A DNA stretch of 64,000 nucleotides from Acidocella sp. (GTDB lineage Bacteria; Pseudomonadota; Alphaproteobacteria; Acetobacterales; Acetobacteraceae), in assembly GCA_026224875.1 (NCBI GenBank), contig JAMFRU010000100.1, positions 1 through 64,000 on the forward strand, given 5' to 3'. Below the pieces are notes generated by a model. The model was not told where the DNA came from. It searched no databases and was given only the letters and a program-made list of their open reading frames with translations. Below are positions 17,967 through 26,339 of the stretch, piece by piece; the stretch's first letter is position 1; each line of letters opens with the position of its first letter. Position numbers and translations under genes: made by a program.

Positions 17967-18899
17967 ATGACCTCTCTCGTTGTTCTCGATTTCGATGCCA
18001 CCGGCATCAAACAGCCTGCCCGCTCGGCCGTGGCTGCCGCCGTCAAACTCGGTGGTGAGGTGCATGTGCTGCTCTCCGGCACCGGCATAGGCGAGTCCGC
18101 CGCCGCCGCCGCCAAAATCGCCGGCGTGTCCAAGGTGCTGGTCGCCGACGATGCCTCGCTGACGCATGAGCTGGCCGAAACCACCGCCGCTTTGGTGGTC
18201 TCGCTCGCCCCGGCCTACAGCCATATTTTCCAGGCCGCCACGGCCGCCGGGAAAAACATGATCCCCCGCGCCGCAGCACTTCTGGATGTGCAGGTGATCT
18301 CGGACATCTCCGACGTGATCGACGCGGATACGTTCATCCGCCCGATCTACGCCGGTAATGCCCTCGCCACCGTAAAATCCTCGGATTCCAAAAAGCTGAT
18401 CACGGTCCGCGCCTCCTCCTTCGACCCGGTTGCGGCCGAGGGTGGTTCCGCCACGATCGAGAACGTCACTGTCCCCACCGCGGGCACGTCCTCCAAATAC
18501 CTCAGCTCCGAGCTTTCCAAGAGCGAGCGCCCGGAACTCACCGCGGCGAAAATCATCGTCTCCGGCGGGCGCGGCATGCAGAATGGTGAAAACTTCACCA
18601 AGCTTATCGACCCGGTGGCCGACAAGCTCGGTGCCGCCGTCGGCGCCAGCCGTGCGGCTGTGGACGCCGGCTACGTGCCCAACGACTACCAGGTCGGTCA
18701 GACCGGCAAGATCGTCGCACCGCAGCTCTACATCGCCATCGGTATCTCGGGCGCCATCCAGCATCTGGCCGGCATGAAGGACAGCAAAGTCATCGTCGCC
18801 ATCAACAAGGATGAAGACGCGCCGATCTTCCAGGTCGCCGATTACGGCCTCGTGGGCGACCTCTTCACCATCCTCCCGGAGCTCGAAAAAGCCCTATGA
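17967..18899 (+). CDS. etfA: electron transfer flavoprotein subunit alpha
   Basis: The large ETF subunit (310 residues) carries the redox FAD that passes electrons to ETF:ubiquinone oxidoreductase. The FAD signature is clear: [45 protein letters not shown] and [12 protein letters not shown]. Its stop overlaps the next gene's start by 4 bases, which ties it to 3-hydroxyacyl-CoA oxidation. Confidence 0.96.
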   Translation: MTSLVVLDFDATGIKQPARSAVAAAVKLGGEVHVLLSGTGIGESAAAAAKIAGVSKVLVADDASLTHELAETTAALVVSLAPAYSHIFQAATAAGKNMIPRAAALLDVQVISDISDVIDADTFIRPIYAGNALATVKSSDSKKLITVRASSFDPVAAEGGSATIENVTVPTAGTSSKYLSSELSKSERPELTAAKIIVSGGRGMQNGENFTKLIDPVADKLGAAVGASRAAVDAGYVPNDYQVGQTGKIVAPQLYIAIGISGAIQHLAGMKDSKVIVAINKDEDAPIFQVADYGLVGDLFTILPELEKAL

Positions 18900-19768
18900 C
18901 AATCAGCAAAATCGGCGTCATCGGCGCGGGACTTATGGGTAACGGCATCGCCCACGCGGCGATGACGTCCGGTTTTGACGTGATCCTGGTAGATACCTAC
19001 CCCGAGGCGCTGCCCAAGGCCCTGGCCACCATGACCAAAAACATGGACCGGCAAGTGACCAAAGGCAGCCTCTCGGCCGAAGCGAAAGACGCAGCCCTGG
19101 CCCGCCTGACAACCAGCATGGAATACGGCGTGCTGGCGGATGCCGACCTCGTCATCGAGGCCGTGCCCGAGGTGCTCAGCATCAAAGAGACAATCTATAA
19201 GGCGATGGCCCCGGTGCTGAAGCCCGACGCCATCCTCGCCTCCAACACCTCCTCCATCTCCATCACCAAACTCGCCGCTCTCTCCGGCCGCCCCGATAAA
19301 TTCGTCGGCCTCCACTTCTTCAACCCCGTGCCCATGATGAAGCTGCTGGAAATCACCCGAGGCCTCGCCACCACCGAGCCCACCTACCAGGCCGCGCTGG
19401 ACCTGGCCGGCAAACTCAACAAAACCGCCATCACCGCCAACGACGCCCCAGGCTTCATCGTCAACCGCATCCTCTGCATGCTGCTCAACGAAGCCATCGT
19501 CGCCCTGCACGAAGGCGTCGGCACCGTCGAATCCATCGACACCGGCATGAAACTAGGCGCCAACCACCCCATGGGCCCGCTAGAACTGGCGGATTTCGTG
19601 GGCCTGGAGACCCTCCTCTCCATCATGCAGGTCTTCCACGCCGAACTAGGCGACAAATACCGCCCCTCCCCACTCCTCATAAAATACGTAAACGCCGGCT
19701 ACTACGGCCGCAAAACCGGCCGCGGCTTCTACGACTACTCCAGCACTCCGCCACGGGCTGCACAGTAA
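18896..19768 (+). CDS. 3-hydroxybutyryl-CoA dehydrogenase
   Basis: A 290-residue NAD(P)-dependent 3-hydroxyacyl-CoA dehydrogenase. The Rossmann motif [13 protein letters not shown] is at the N-terminus, and the catalytic His is in [14 protein letters not shown]. The C-terminal domain begins after [11 protein letters not shown]. The single-domain size fits Hbd/PaaH enzymes acting on short chains. Coupling to etfBA supports a role in beta-oxidation or polyhydroxybutyrate/crotonyl-CoA metabolism. The 3' part is strongly C-rich. Confidence 0.92.
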   Translation: MTISKIGVIGAGLMGNGIAHAAMTSGFDVILVDTYPEALPKALATMTKNMDRQVTKGSLSAEAKDAALARLTTSMEYGVLADADLVIEAVPEVLSIKETIYKAMAPVLKPDAILASNTSSISITKLAALSGRPDKFVGLHFFNPVPMMKLLEITRGLATTEPTYQAALDLAGKLNKTAITANDAPGFIVNRILCMLLNEAIVALHEGVGTVESIDTGMKLGANHPMGPLELADFVGLETLLSIMQVFHAELGDKYRPSPLLIKYVNAGYYGRKTGRGFYDYSSTPPRAAQ

Positions 19769-19810
19769 GGAAGTAAGGCGAGGGCTCTGCCCCTCGACTT
19801 ACTTCCTAAC
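19765..19810. terminator. bidirectional hairpin terminator between hbd-like gene and folB
   Basis: GTAAGGAAGTAAGGCGAGGG pairs with the complementary strand of 19791-19810 with two mismatches and a CTCTG loop. It contains the stop codons of both convergent genes. The composition of the top strand flips from C-rich to G/T-rich across it. Confidence 0.65.
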
Positions 19811-20188
19811 GTGCAACCGGTAGCCGATGCTGGTGCAGTCGGGGTAGACGTCGGGTTTGCGGGTGTAGATGGTGGCAGCTGTTACTTGGGGTTGAGCTAG
19901 GCAGAAGTTGGCTATGTCGTGGGCCAGGGTTTCTTGGAGTTCATAGTGGCGTTGGGCGAGCAGGGCTTGGGTTTTGCTGCGGAGGAAGTCGTAGTTGAGG
20001 ACTTCGCCTATATCGTCCGTGCCGGGGCGCGCTGCTGTTGCCAGGTGCAGTTCTATGTCGATGAGGAGGCGTTGGGGGCCTGATTTTTCGAAATCGTGCA
20101 CACCGATGTTGGCGTCCACTTCGAAGCCTTGGAGCAGGATGCTGGCTTCAGCCGTTGGCATTTGCTGCGTCCCGCTTGGCTGGGTCAT
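19799..20188 (-). CDS. folB: dihydroneopterin aldolase
   Basis: FolB cleaves dihydroneopterin to 6-hydroxymethyl-dihydropterin in folate synthesis. The family pattern is seen: ILLQGFEVDANIGVHDFE, LNYDFLR, YELQETLAHDIA with the catalytic residues, and the C-terminal RKPDVYPDCTSIGY. Length is 129 residues from 20188 or 120 from ATG 20161. The 5' end overlaps the upstream SDR gene by up to 41 bases, so the shorter form is attractive. Confidence 0.9.
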   Translation of the reverse strand: MTQPSGTQQMPTAEASILLQGFEVDANIGVHDFEKSGPQRLLIDIELHLATAARPGTDDIGEVLNYDFLRSKTQALLAQRHYELQETLAHDIANFCLAQPQVTAATIYTRKPDVYPDCTSIGYRLHVRK

Positions 20189-20933
20189 CCAAGAAAGCGA
20201 TATCGCGCGGGCGGCGTTGCAACACCTGGCCGCCGTCGATGATCATGGTCTGGCCATGGTAGGACGGTGTGGCGAGGATAAAATCGATCGCGCCCAGTAT
20301 TTGCTCCGGCGTGCAGCCCTGGCCGAGCAGATTATTATTATGGGTGCGCTGGAATTCCTGCTCACTTTGGTTGCCGCTCACCAGCGTAATGCCGGGCGCG
20401 ATTCCGGCGACGCGGATGGCGGGCGCAAAGGCCATCGCGAGCATCTGCGTCATACCCTGGAGCGCGACCTTTGAGAGTGTGTACGAAAAATAATCCGGGT
20501 TGAGCGCGAAAACCTTATTGTCGATAAGGTTGATGATCACGCCTTCCGCCCCGCCCGCTTTAACGGCGGCATTGAAGCCCTGGGCCAGCAATGCGGGGGC
20601 GTACAGGTTTACCCGCATGTTGTGGTCGAGGGTCTCGGCCGTGGTGGTAGCCGCTGTGTCGTAGCTGAAATGCGAGGCATTATTGATGAGCAGGCTGAGA
20701 GGCTGGATCACCTCGCAGCGCGTAATCAACCCGGCCACCGCCTCCGCATCGGCCAAATCGGCGCCGATGGCCATAGCGGCCCCGCCGGCGGCAACTATGG
20801 CCGCAGCCACCGCCTCCGCATCCTCGCGCGAGGCGTGGTAATGCACGAACACATACCAGCCGCGGCTACCCAGATGCTGGGCAATCGCCGCCCCAATCCG
20901 TTTGCCCGCACCGGTGACAAGAACAGCCGGCAC
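20148..20933 (-). CDS. SDR oxidoreductase of the pteridine reductase (FolM/PTR1-like) type
   Basis: A short-chain dehydrogenase (261 residues) with the TGAGKRIG variant of the cofactor motif (residues 7-14), in which Arg replaces the usual Gly, as in pteridine reductases. The catalytic residues also fit that group: Asp138 in NLIDN stands where most SDRs have Ser, with Tyr151 and Lys155 in YTLSK. Its overlap with folB supports reduction of dihydromonapterin or dihydrofolate with NADPH. This role is inferred from motifs and context. Confidence 0.85.
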   Translation of the reverse strand: MPAVLVTGAGKRIGAAIAQHLGSRGWYVFVHYHASREDAEAVAAAIVAAGGAAMAIGADLADAEAVAGLITRCEVIQPLSLLINNASHFSYDTAATTTAETLDHNMRVNLYAPALLAQGFNAAVKAGGAEGVIINLIDNKVFALNPDYFSYTLSKVALQGMTQMLAMAFAPAIRVAGIAPGITLVSGNQSEQEFQRTHNNNLLGQGCTPEQILGAIDFILATPSYHGQTMIIDGGQVLQRRPRDIAFLDDPAKRDAANANG

Positions 20934-20937
20934 CGGA

Positions 20938-21675
20938 CTACTCGGACTTCAAATGCGCGATCAGTTTCTCGATGGCAGCGGATTTTTCCAGCTGTTCCAG
21001 CGCCGCATACTCAGCCGCCAGGCGGTCGAGGGCGGATTCGTAAATCTGACGCTCGGAAAAGCTCTGGTCCGGCTGCCCGGCATTACGGTGCAGATCGCGC
21101 ACCACCTCGGCGATCGCCGCCGGGTCGCCGGAGTTGATCTTCGCCTCATATTCCTGCGCGCGGCGCGACCACATGGTGCGTTTGATACGCGCGCGGCCCT
21201 TGAGCACGGCCAGCACGTCATCGAACTGCTTCTTCGAGGCGAGCTTGCGCAAGCCAGCGGTGCGGGCCTTGTTGGTCGGCACGCGCAGGGTCATGCGGTT
21301 TTCATCGAACGTGATGCAGATCAGCTCCAGCGTATGGCCGGCGATCTCCTCAACCGCGATGCGATCAACCTTGCCGACGCCGTGCGTGGGATAGACCACA
21401 TGGTCGCCAGCAACGAAATTCTCGGCCTTGGCGGGCGCGCGGGGCGGCGAGAGCGGGCGCATCGGCCCGGCGGGGATGCCGCCATGCATGATAACCGGCG
21501 GCGCCACGGGGGCGGCGGGAACCGGCGCTGGGGCGGCTGCCACTTCGGCCTCTGCCATCTCGGGTTTCGCCACTTTTGCGGGCTTGGGCTTCACGGTTTC
21601 GGTCACTGCCGCCTCGGTTGCAAGTTTCACAGGCTTTTTCTCCGGCGCGGTTTTCTGCTTGTCAGTCATCGCCAC
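20938..21675 (-). CDS. CarD family transcriptional regulator
   Basis: A lysine/alanine/proline-rich N-terminal tail (residues 1-80) is followed by a CarD/CdnL domain beginning AGDHVVYPTHGVGKVDRI, which binds the RNA polymerase beta subunit and stabilises open promoter complexes. The C-terminal helices (KRTMWSRRAQEYEAKINSGD, then SFSERQIYESALDRLAAEYA) match the family. The long disordered tail is typical of some alphaproteobacterial versions. ATG 21675 or 21669 could be used. Confidence 0.92.
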   Translation of the reverse strand: MAMTDKQKTAPEKKPVKLATEAAVTETVKPKPAKVAKPEMAEAEVAAAPAPVPAAPVAPPVIMHGGIPAGPMRPLSPPRAPAKAENFVAGDHVVYPTHGVGKVDRIAVEEIAGHTLELICITFDENRMTLRVPTNKARTAGLRKLASKKQFDDVLAVLKGRARIKRTMWSRRAQEYEAKINSGDPAAIAEVVRDLHRNAGQPDQSFSERQIYESALDRLAAEYAALEQLEKSAAIEKLIAHLKSE

Positions 21676-21781
21676 TCCAATACAGCATAAACCGGGCGCG
21701 ATCCCGCACCCGGTTCATATCGGAGCTATTGTATCAGATTTTTAGCCGTGCGTCACGCTAGCGCACCTTGGCGGCCGGTTC

Positions 21782-22114
21782 TTACGGTTTGCCGGGCTCC
21801 AGCGAGAGCAGCGCCTCTTTGCCGGGCTTGTCTTTCCACTCATCCGCGTCAGCCGGCGCCGTGCCCTTACGGGTAATATTCGGCCAGATTTTCGCCAGCT
21901 CAGTGTTGCGTTCAGCCCATGGCGTGGAGCGGTCGTCGCTATCCGGCAGAATGGCTTCTGCCGGGCATTCCGGCTCGCACACGCCGCAATCGATGCACTC
22001 ATCCGGATGGATCACCAGCATGTTCTCGCCGACATAAAAGCAATCGACGGGGCAGACTTCAACGCAATCCATGTATTTGCACTTGATGCAATTCTCGGTG
22101 ACCACATAGGTCAT
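21782..22114 (-). CDS. fdxA: ferredoxin family protein (FdxA-type, 7Fe)
   Basis: A 110-residue ferredoxin with an N-terminal [17 protein letters not shown] segment and [12 protein letters not shown], giving one 3Fe-4S and one 4Fe-4S cluster as in FdxA. The C-terminal extension ([15 protein letters not shown]) is characteristic of this group. It lies between carD and the S4 gene, a conserved alphaproteobacterial neighbourhood. It acts as a soluble electron carrier; the partner is not known from the sequence. Confidence 0.94.
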   Translation of the reverse strand: MTYVVTENCIKCKYMDCVEVCPVDCFYVGENMLVIHPDECIDCGVCEPECPAEAILPDSDDRSTPWAERNTELAKIWPNITRKGTAPADADEWKDKPGKEALLSLEPGKP

Positions 22115-22264
22115 CAGACACTCCGTAAAAAGACGATGTAAAAGATGCGGGCGATTCCGGCTACCCTATGCGCGCGGCCGGGGTTTTAGGTCAAGTTACA
22201 GGGGACCATAGGCTGCCCGGCGTTATTGGGTGGGAGGGTGGATTGAACCGCCCAACGCCCACCC

Positions 22265-22342
22265 CGTCATTCCCGCGTGCGCGGGAATCTCCTCCCACCC
22301 ATGCCGTGGGAGTGACAGATTCCCGCTTGCGCGAGAATGACG
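22265..22342. repeat. interspersed palindromic repeat (CGTCATTCCCGCG type), copy 2
   Basis: CGTCATTCCCGCGTGCGCGGGAATC opens a unit closed by GATTCCCGCTTGCGCGAGAATGACG, with CTCCCACCCATGCCGTGGGAG-like pairing in the middle. It occupies the gap between fdxA and the S4-domain gene; the rest of this 250-base gap shows nothing else. Confidence 0.7.
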
Positions 22343-22370
22343 GGTTTTGCGAGAACCGGGATAACGGCGG

Positions 22371-22640
22371 CTACACAATCTCCCGGTAAAACGCCTGCGC
22401 CACTGGCGCACTTCCACGCCGTTCGGGCAACGCCAGCACCTCCACCACTTTAACCCCCTGCGGCAAGGCCAAAGTCAGCACGTCGCCCGGCCTGAGTTTG
22501 GCGTGGGGCTTATCAGTAGGCTGGCGGTTAATGCGCACACTGCCCTGCTCTACCAGCGCCAGCGCCACCGAACGGGTTTTGCAGAAACGCGTGAACACCA
22601 GGAATTTATCGAGACGCAGAATATCCGGCGTCTCGCTCAT
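22371..22640 (-). CDS. S4 domain RNA-binding protein (HslR-like)
   Basis: An 89-residue S4-domain protein: LRLDKFLVFTRFCKTRSVA starts the alpha-L fold and VRINRQPTDKPHAKLRPGDVL completes it. It resembles Hsp15/HslR, which rescues stalled 50S subunits that still carry nascent chains. Its ATG abuts the stop of the Suv3-type helicase (no gap), so the two RNA-related genes are cotranslated. Confidence 0.88.
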   Translation of the reverse strand: MSETPDILRLDKFLVFTRFCKTRSVALALVEQGSVRINRQPTDKPHAKLRPGDVLTLALPQGVKVVEVLALPERRGSAPVAQAFYREIV

Positions 22641-25169
22641 TCAGCGCCGCGCCGCCATTTTCAGTGCCGCCAAAGCCGCAAACGGGTTGTCGGCGTCGAT
22701 GGGTTCTGGCGCCGCCGGCTTGGGCGGCGGGGCAGCAGCGGCAACACGGGCCTGCGGCTCCAGCTTGCGCCGCGCCAGCAAAGCCGGCGTGGGCGGGCCG
22801 TAAAACTTACCGCCCAGCACCCCCGCAGCGATAATGCGGAACCCAAACACATGCAGCACCGGGGCAAGCTGGTCCGGCTTCAGCCCCATCCGGCTACCGA
22901 GGTTAGGCGGCAGCAATATGGGATGCTTGCGCAGCAGATAATGCAGCTCGCGCGTCACCCGCTCCACCACATCCAGGCGGATCATCAGCGGCCCGGCCTG
23001 CACCCAGCCCATGGCCAGAGCAAAATCCGCCCCCCAATTTACGGGCATCGGCGCGCTCACCAGCCCTGGGTTGGGCATCGGCGGCGGGTTGCGGTCGTGC
23101 CACACGCCCCAGAACAGCGCACGCAGACGCGCCGCCCCAGGCTTCAACGCAGCCGGCAGATAAATCGCAAAACGCCCAAGGTCGATGCCGAATTTCTTCG
23201 CTTCCAGCCGCAAATCCTGCGCCACCGGCTCAGGCTCCAGCACGCCACCAGATTCACTCAACCGGTGGACAATACCACGCAGCGGCCCCGGCGGGTTCTC
23301 CATGGCTTTCAGCAGCGCACCCAGGCGTTTCTCAGTCTCGGTCGCCAGCCAGGCAGCCAGGCGGCCACGCAACCGCTCACGCGCCAGTCCATCCAAAAAC
23401 TCAGAGTGCAAAATCTCAACGCCGGGTTTGAGGAAAATCTCGCTCTTGCGCAGCCGGGCGATTTTTACGCCCTCCCACTCAAACTGCCGGTCATCGGTGA
23501 GGCTGTACGCCTCATCGGCGGCGGTTTCAGCGCGTAGAATCCGGCGCGGCATCTCCTGGGCCAAAGCCCGGCGCGCGGCGCGCAGCATCAGTTTCTGCTC
23601 CTGCCCCTGGGTCGAGGGGTCAGGATGAAACTGGAATCCCTCGATGCGGCCAACCTCATGGCCTTCCACCAGCACGGTGCCGTTGAGCGCCACTACCGCC
23701 AGCAGCTCTTCCGCCTCGGCGTCTTCCAAACGTCTTGTCAAATGTGCCGCCCTTTTATCCACAAACCGCGCCATAAGCTTTACGTGCAATGTGTCGGAAA
23801 GCCTATCCTCCACAGCGCGGGCCCGCATGGCCCAGCCATCCGCATCGGCCATCCAATCCGCCCTGGCGGTTATATAGGCCCAAACGCGCACATCCGTCAG
23901 CCTCTGCATTAAACTGTCGATATCGCCCTCGGTTTTATCCAAAGCCTCGATTTCCAGGCGCACCCAATCCACCGGGAGTTTTTCCGAAGCGCGCAGATGG
24001 CCGAAGATTTTAGCGCAAAGTTTTACATGCGTATCGGTGGCAAGCTTGCGAAAATCCGGGATCTGGCAGGCTTCCCAGAGCAGTTTCGTGGCAGCCCGGC
24101 CGGCCGATTGGCGGGCAATATCCTTATCCTGCGCCAGCGCGGTAAGGGTCTGCACATCCGTCGCCTCATTGCCGCGCACCAGGCCCGGGCGCGGCGGGGC
24201 GGCGTTGAGGCTGTCCAGCAGCGCGGGGACAGAAGAGAAGTCGAGTGCGCTGTTACGCCAGAACAACTGCTCCAGCGGCTCGAACTTATGCTCCTCGACG
24301 GCCTCGATCAGTTCTTCGCCCAGCGGCGGGCAGTCGCCGGTAACCCCAAACGTGCCATCGCGCATGCCGCGCCCGGCCCGCCCGGCAATCTGCGCCACCT
24401 CCGAAGCATACAGCAACCGCGGCTTACGCCCGTCGAATTTCTGAATCCCGGCGAAGGCCACATGGTTAACATCCATGTTCAGCCCCATCCCAATCGCATC
24501 CGTGGCGACGAGGAAATCGACGTCCTTCTCCTGGTACAAAGCCACCTGCGCATTGCGCGTGCGCGGGCTCAGCCGGCCCATCACCACCGCGCACCCACCA
24601 CGCCGGCGCCGCACGGCCTCCGCAATGGCGTAAACCTCGGCTGCCGAAAACGCGACGATGGCCGAGCGCGGCGGCAGGCGCGAAAGTTTTACCGGCCCGG
24701 CATAGGTAAGCTGCGAAAGCCGCGGCCGCGTCTCAATCTCGGCATAAGGCACCAGCCGTTTCAGCAGCGGGCGGATGGTGGCAGCACCCATGAACATGGT
24801 CTCCACCATCCCGCGCGCATTCAGCAGACGGTCCGTAAACACATGCCCGCGGTCTGGGTCGGCACAGAGCTGGATCTCATCCACCGCCAGAAACTCCACC
24901 GGCCGGTCGAGCGGCATGGCCTCCACCGTGCAGGCGAACCACCGCGCCCCCGGCGGCACAATCTTTTCCTCCCCCGTGATGAGCGCGACATTGCGAATGC
25001 CCTTGGCCGCCACCATCCGGTCATAATTTTCCCGCGCCAGCAGCCGCAGCGGAAACCCGATAATCCCGGAGTGATGCGCAAGAAGCCGCTCCATGGCGAG
25101 ATGCGTCTTGCCTGTATTGGTGGGCCCCAGCACGGCTTTAACGCGCGGCTGGAGGTTTAGTCCGGACAT
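22641..25169 (-). CDS. SUV3-like DEAD/DEAH-box helicase
   Basis: An 842-residue superfamily 2 helicase. It has Walker A GPTNTGKT (residues 15-22), the FLAVDEIQLCAD motif II, and motif VI QIAGRAGRG, in the compact arrangement of mitochondrial SUV3 and its alphaproteobacterial relatives. The C-terminal half is specific to the family and ends in a proline/alanine-rich segment. An RNA helicase function is likely, based on SUV3. The gene heads helicase-S4-fdxA-carD on the minus strand. Confidence 0.92.
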   Translation of the reverse strand: MSGLNLQPRVKAVLGPTNTGKTHLAMERLLAHHSGIIGFPLRLLARENYDRMVAAKGIRNVALITGEEKIVPPGARWFACTVEAMPLDRPVEFLAVDEIQLCADPDRGHVFTDRLLNARGMVETMFMGAATIRPLLKRLVPYAEIETRPRLSQLTYAGPVKLSRLPPRSAIVAFSAAEVYAIAEAVRRRRGGCAVVMGRLSPRTRNAQVALYQEKDVDFLVATDAIGMGLNMDVNHVAFAGIQKFDGRKPRLLYASEVAQIAGRAGRGMRDGTFGVTGDCPPLGEELIEAVEEHKFEPLEQLFWRNSALDFSSVPALLDSLNAAPPRPGLVRGNEATDVQTLTALAQDKDIARQSAGRAATKLLWEACQIPDFRKLATDTHVKLCAKIFGHLRASEKLPVDWVRLEIEALDKTEGDIDSLMQRLTDVRVWAYITARADWMADADGWAMRARAVEDRLSDTLHVKLMARFVDKRAAHLTRRLEDAEAEELLAVVALNGTVLVEGHEVGRIEGFQFHPDPSTQGQEQKLMLRAARRALAQEMPRRILRAETAADEAYSLTDDRQFEWEGVKIARLRKSEIFLKPGVEILHSEFLDGLARERLRGRLAAWLATETEKRLGALLKAMENPPGPLRGIVHRLSESGGVLEPEPVAQDLRLEAKKFGIDLGRFAIYLPAALKPGAARLRALFWGVWHDRNPPPMPNPGLVSAPMPVNWGADFALAMGWVQAGPLMIRLDVVERVTRELHYLLRKHPILLPPNLGSRMGLKPDQLAPVLHVFGFRIIAAGVLGGKFYGPPTPALLARRKLEPQARVAAAAPPPKPAAPEPIDADNPFAALAALKMAARR

Positions 25170-25222
25170 AGAGGGAATTTAGGGTTTTACTCCTGGGATG
25201 CAAGCGGGGGTGAGAAGATGGG

Positions 25223-25305
25223 CGTCATCACGAGCGTAGCGTGGCGATCCATCTTTTCTGGTCGTGGTGAGAAAGATGGATCACCACGCTGCGCTCGTGA
25301 TGACG
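25223..25305. repeat. long inverted repeat between the helicase and AbiTii-domain genes
   Basis: The arms of about 35 bases beginning CGTCATCACGAGCG and ending in the complement CGCTCGTGATGACG are nearly perfect, and the loop is short. It shares the CGTCAT/ATGACG ends of the other interspersed palindromes but has a different body. It marks the left border of the AT-rich gene at 25359-26255. Confidence 0.75.
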
Positions 25306-25358
25306 GGCGGTCAATTATCACACTCGCAACAGAACTTGCCGCTTCAAGAAAACCAGAC

Positions 25359-26255
25359 TCACAGATTAACGTTCGAAATTACCGCCAAAATGCCGCTGGC
25401 GATAAGATTTCCAGCCGTTCCTTCCAAGGTCGTTTTTAGAGAGGCAAGCAAACTTTTAACAATGCCCTCCTTTGGCTTCTTACCACGCAATTCCTCGTCA
25501 AGAGCATTAACCGTCCTGTTAACTTCAATCTCTTGTTGCGGCATTAATCCCAATTGATTTTGGTGCTGTCTAATTTGGTTTATCAAAGTTCTTACTTTAT
25601 CAAACTCAATTTCAAACTGTTGTGTCACAACTCCACTGACGTTTCCTGTCACCTGCCCGCCAAGGTTACCTGCGAAGTTACCTATCGATCCAATGTTATA
25701 AATATCACCCTTGCTATTCGCTGTCATCTTTTCCTCCGGCCGGAAAGACATTCCATCCCCAAAAATTCCATCTGATTGTAACGCAAGAGACCAATCCAAA
25801 ATCCGATTTCGTACTGCATCAAGTATGGAAACAAGTGAACTTGGCGCAAAGAATAAAAACATTGGGAAATCTGGAGTATCGCTGTGCTGGGCTAGAAATT
25901 TTGCCTTCTCTCCCGTTATTGGAAGCATCGGCTCTTTCGCTGTAGCCAACGTGTGCTCAATTGAACTGATAGGTTCTCTGATCCAATGTTCCGAAATCAA
26001 CCTTTCAAGCTCTCGATCCGGGCAGATCATCGGTATCAACCCTACGTAAGGGTTGCGAGCCTTTACCCGCCCTGAAATTTTTCGATAATTTGGAACCTCA
26101 TCCGTTTCGTATCCGTTTAGCTCTGCCTCCACCCACGCGATAGGCTGCTTTAATTGTAGTTTAACTGCAATCGCTTTGGCCTTTCGCAGCATATTTGAAA
26201 GTGATGCTTTGCTATCATATGCTTCTTGCTCAAGCTCTTGGACTAAAGAAGGCAT
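25359..26255 (-). CDS. AbiTii-domain protein, putative abortive-infection/defence gene
   Basis: Residues 3-170 match the AbiTii domain pattern (SLVQELEQEAYD, MLRKAKAIAVKL, WVEAELNGYE, PNYRKISGRV, NPYVGLIPM). A glycine/asparagine-rich linker follows (GDIYNIGSIGNFAGNLGG, 183-200), then helices (215-257), and last a hydrophobic glycine-containing C-terminus (LEGTAGNLIASGILAVISNV) that could insert into membrane. I use ATG 26255 (298 residues, GGAG upstream); an ATG at 26297 is possible. Base composition is far more AT-rich than neighbours (18 G+C in the 60 bases from 25561), suggesting transfer. Function in phage defence is inferred from the domain name only. Confidence 0.75.
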   Translation of the reverse strand: MPSLVQELEQEAYDSKASLSNMLRKAKAIAVKLQLKQPIAWVEAELNGYETDEVPNYRKISGRVKARNPYVGLIPMICPDRELERLISEHWIREPISSIEHTLATAKEPMLPITGEKAKFLAQHSDTPDFPMFLFFAPSSLVSILDAVRNRILDWSLALQSDGIFGDGMSFRPEEKMTANSKGDIYNIGSIGNFAGNLGGQVTGNVSGVVTQQFEIEFDKVRTLINQIRQHQNQLGLMPQQEIEVNRTVNALDEELRGKKPKEGIVKSLLASLKTTLEGTAGNLIASGILAVISNVNL

Positions 26256-26279
26256 CGACGAGAAACTCCGGGCCTGATG

Positions 26280-26295
26280 GTGCATGTATATGCAC
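26280..26295 (-). promoter_or_regulatory. palindrome just upstream of the AbiTii-domain gene
   Basis: GTGCAT and ATGCAC flank GTAT, giving a 16-base inverted repeat 25 bases before the start codon at 26255. It could be an operator or a small hairpin in the leader. An AT-rich TATACA within it could serve as a -10 element on the minus strand. Confidence 0.3.
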
Positions 26296-26339
26296 ACTAA
26301 TGTTGGAGTCGTACCTACAACCTATGGGCAAGGTCGAGT

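Noticed and set aside
23755-23763. Perfect DnaA-box-like TTATCCACA
   Set aside because: Single copy inside the coding region of the Suv3-type helicase; no cluster or AT-rich unwinding region nearby.
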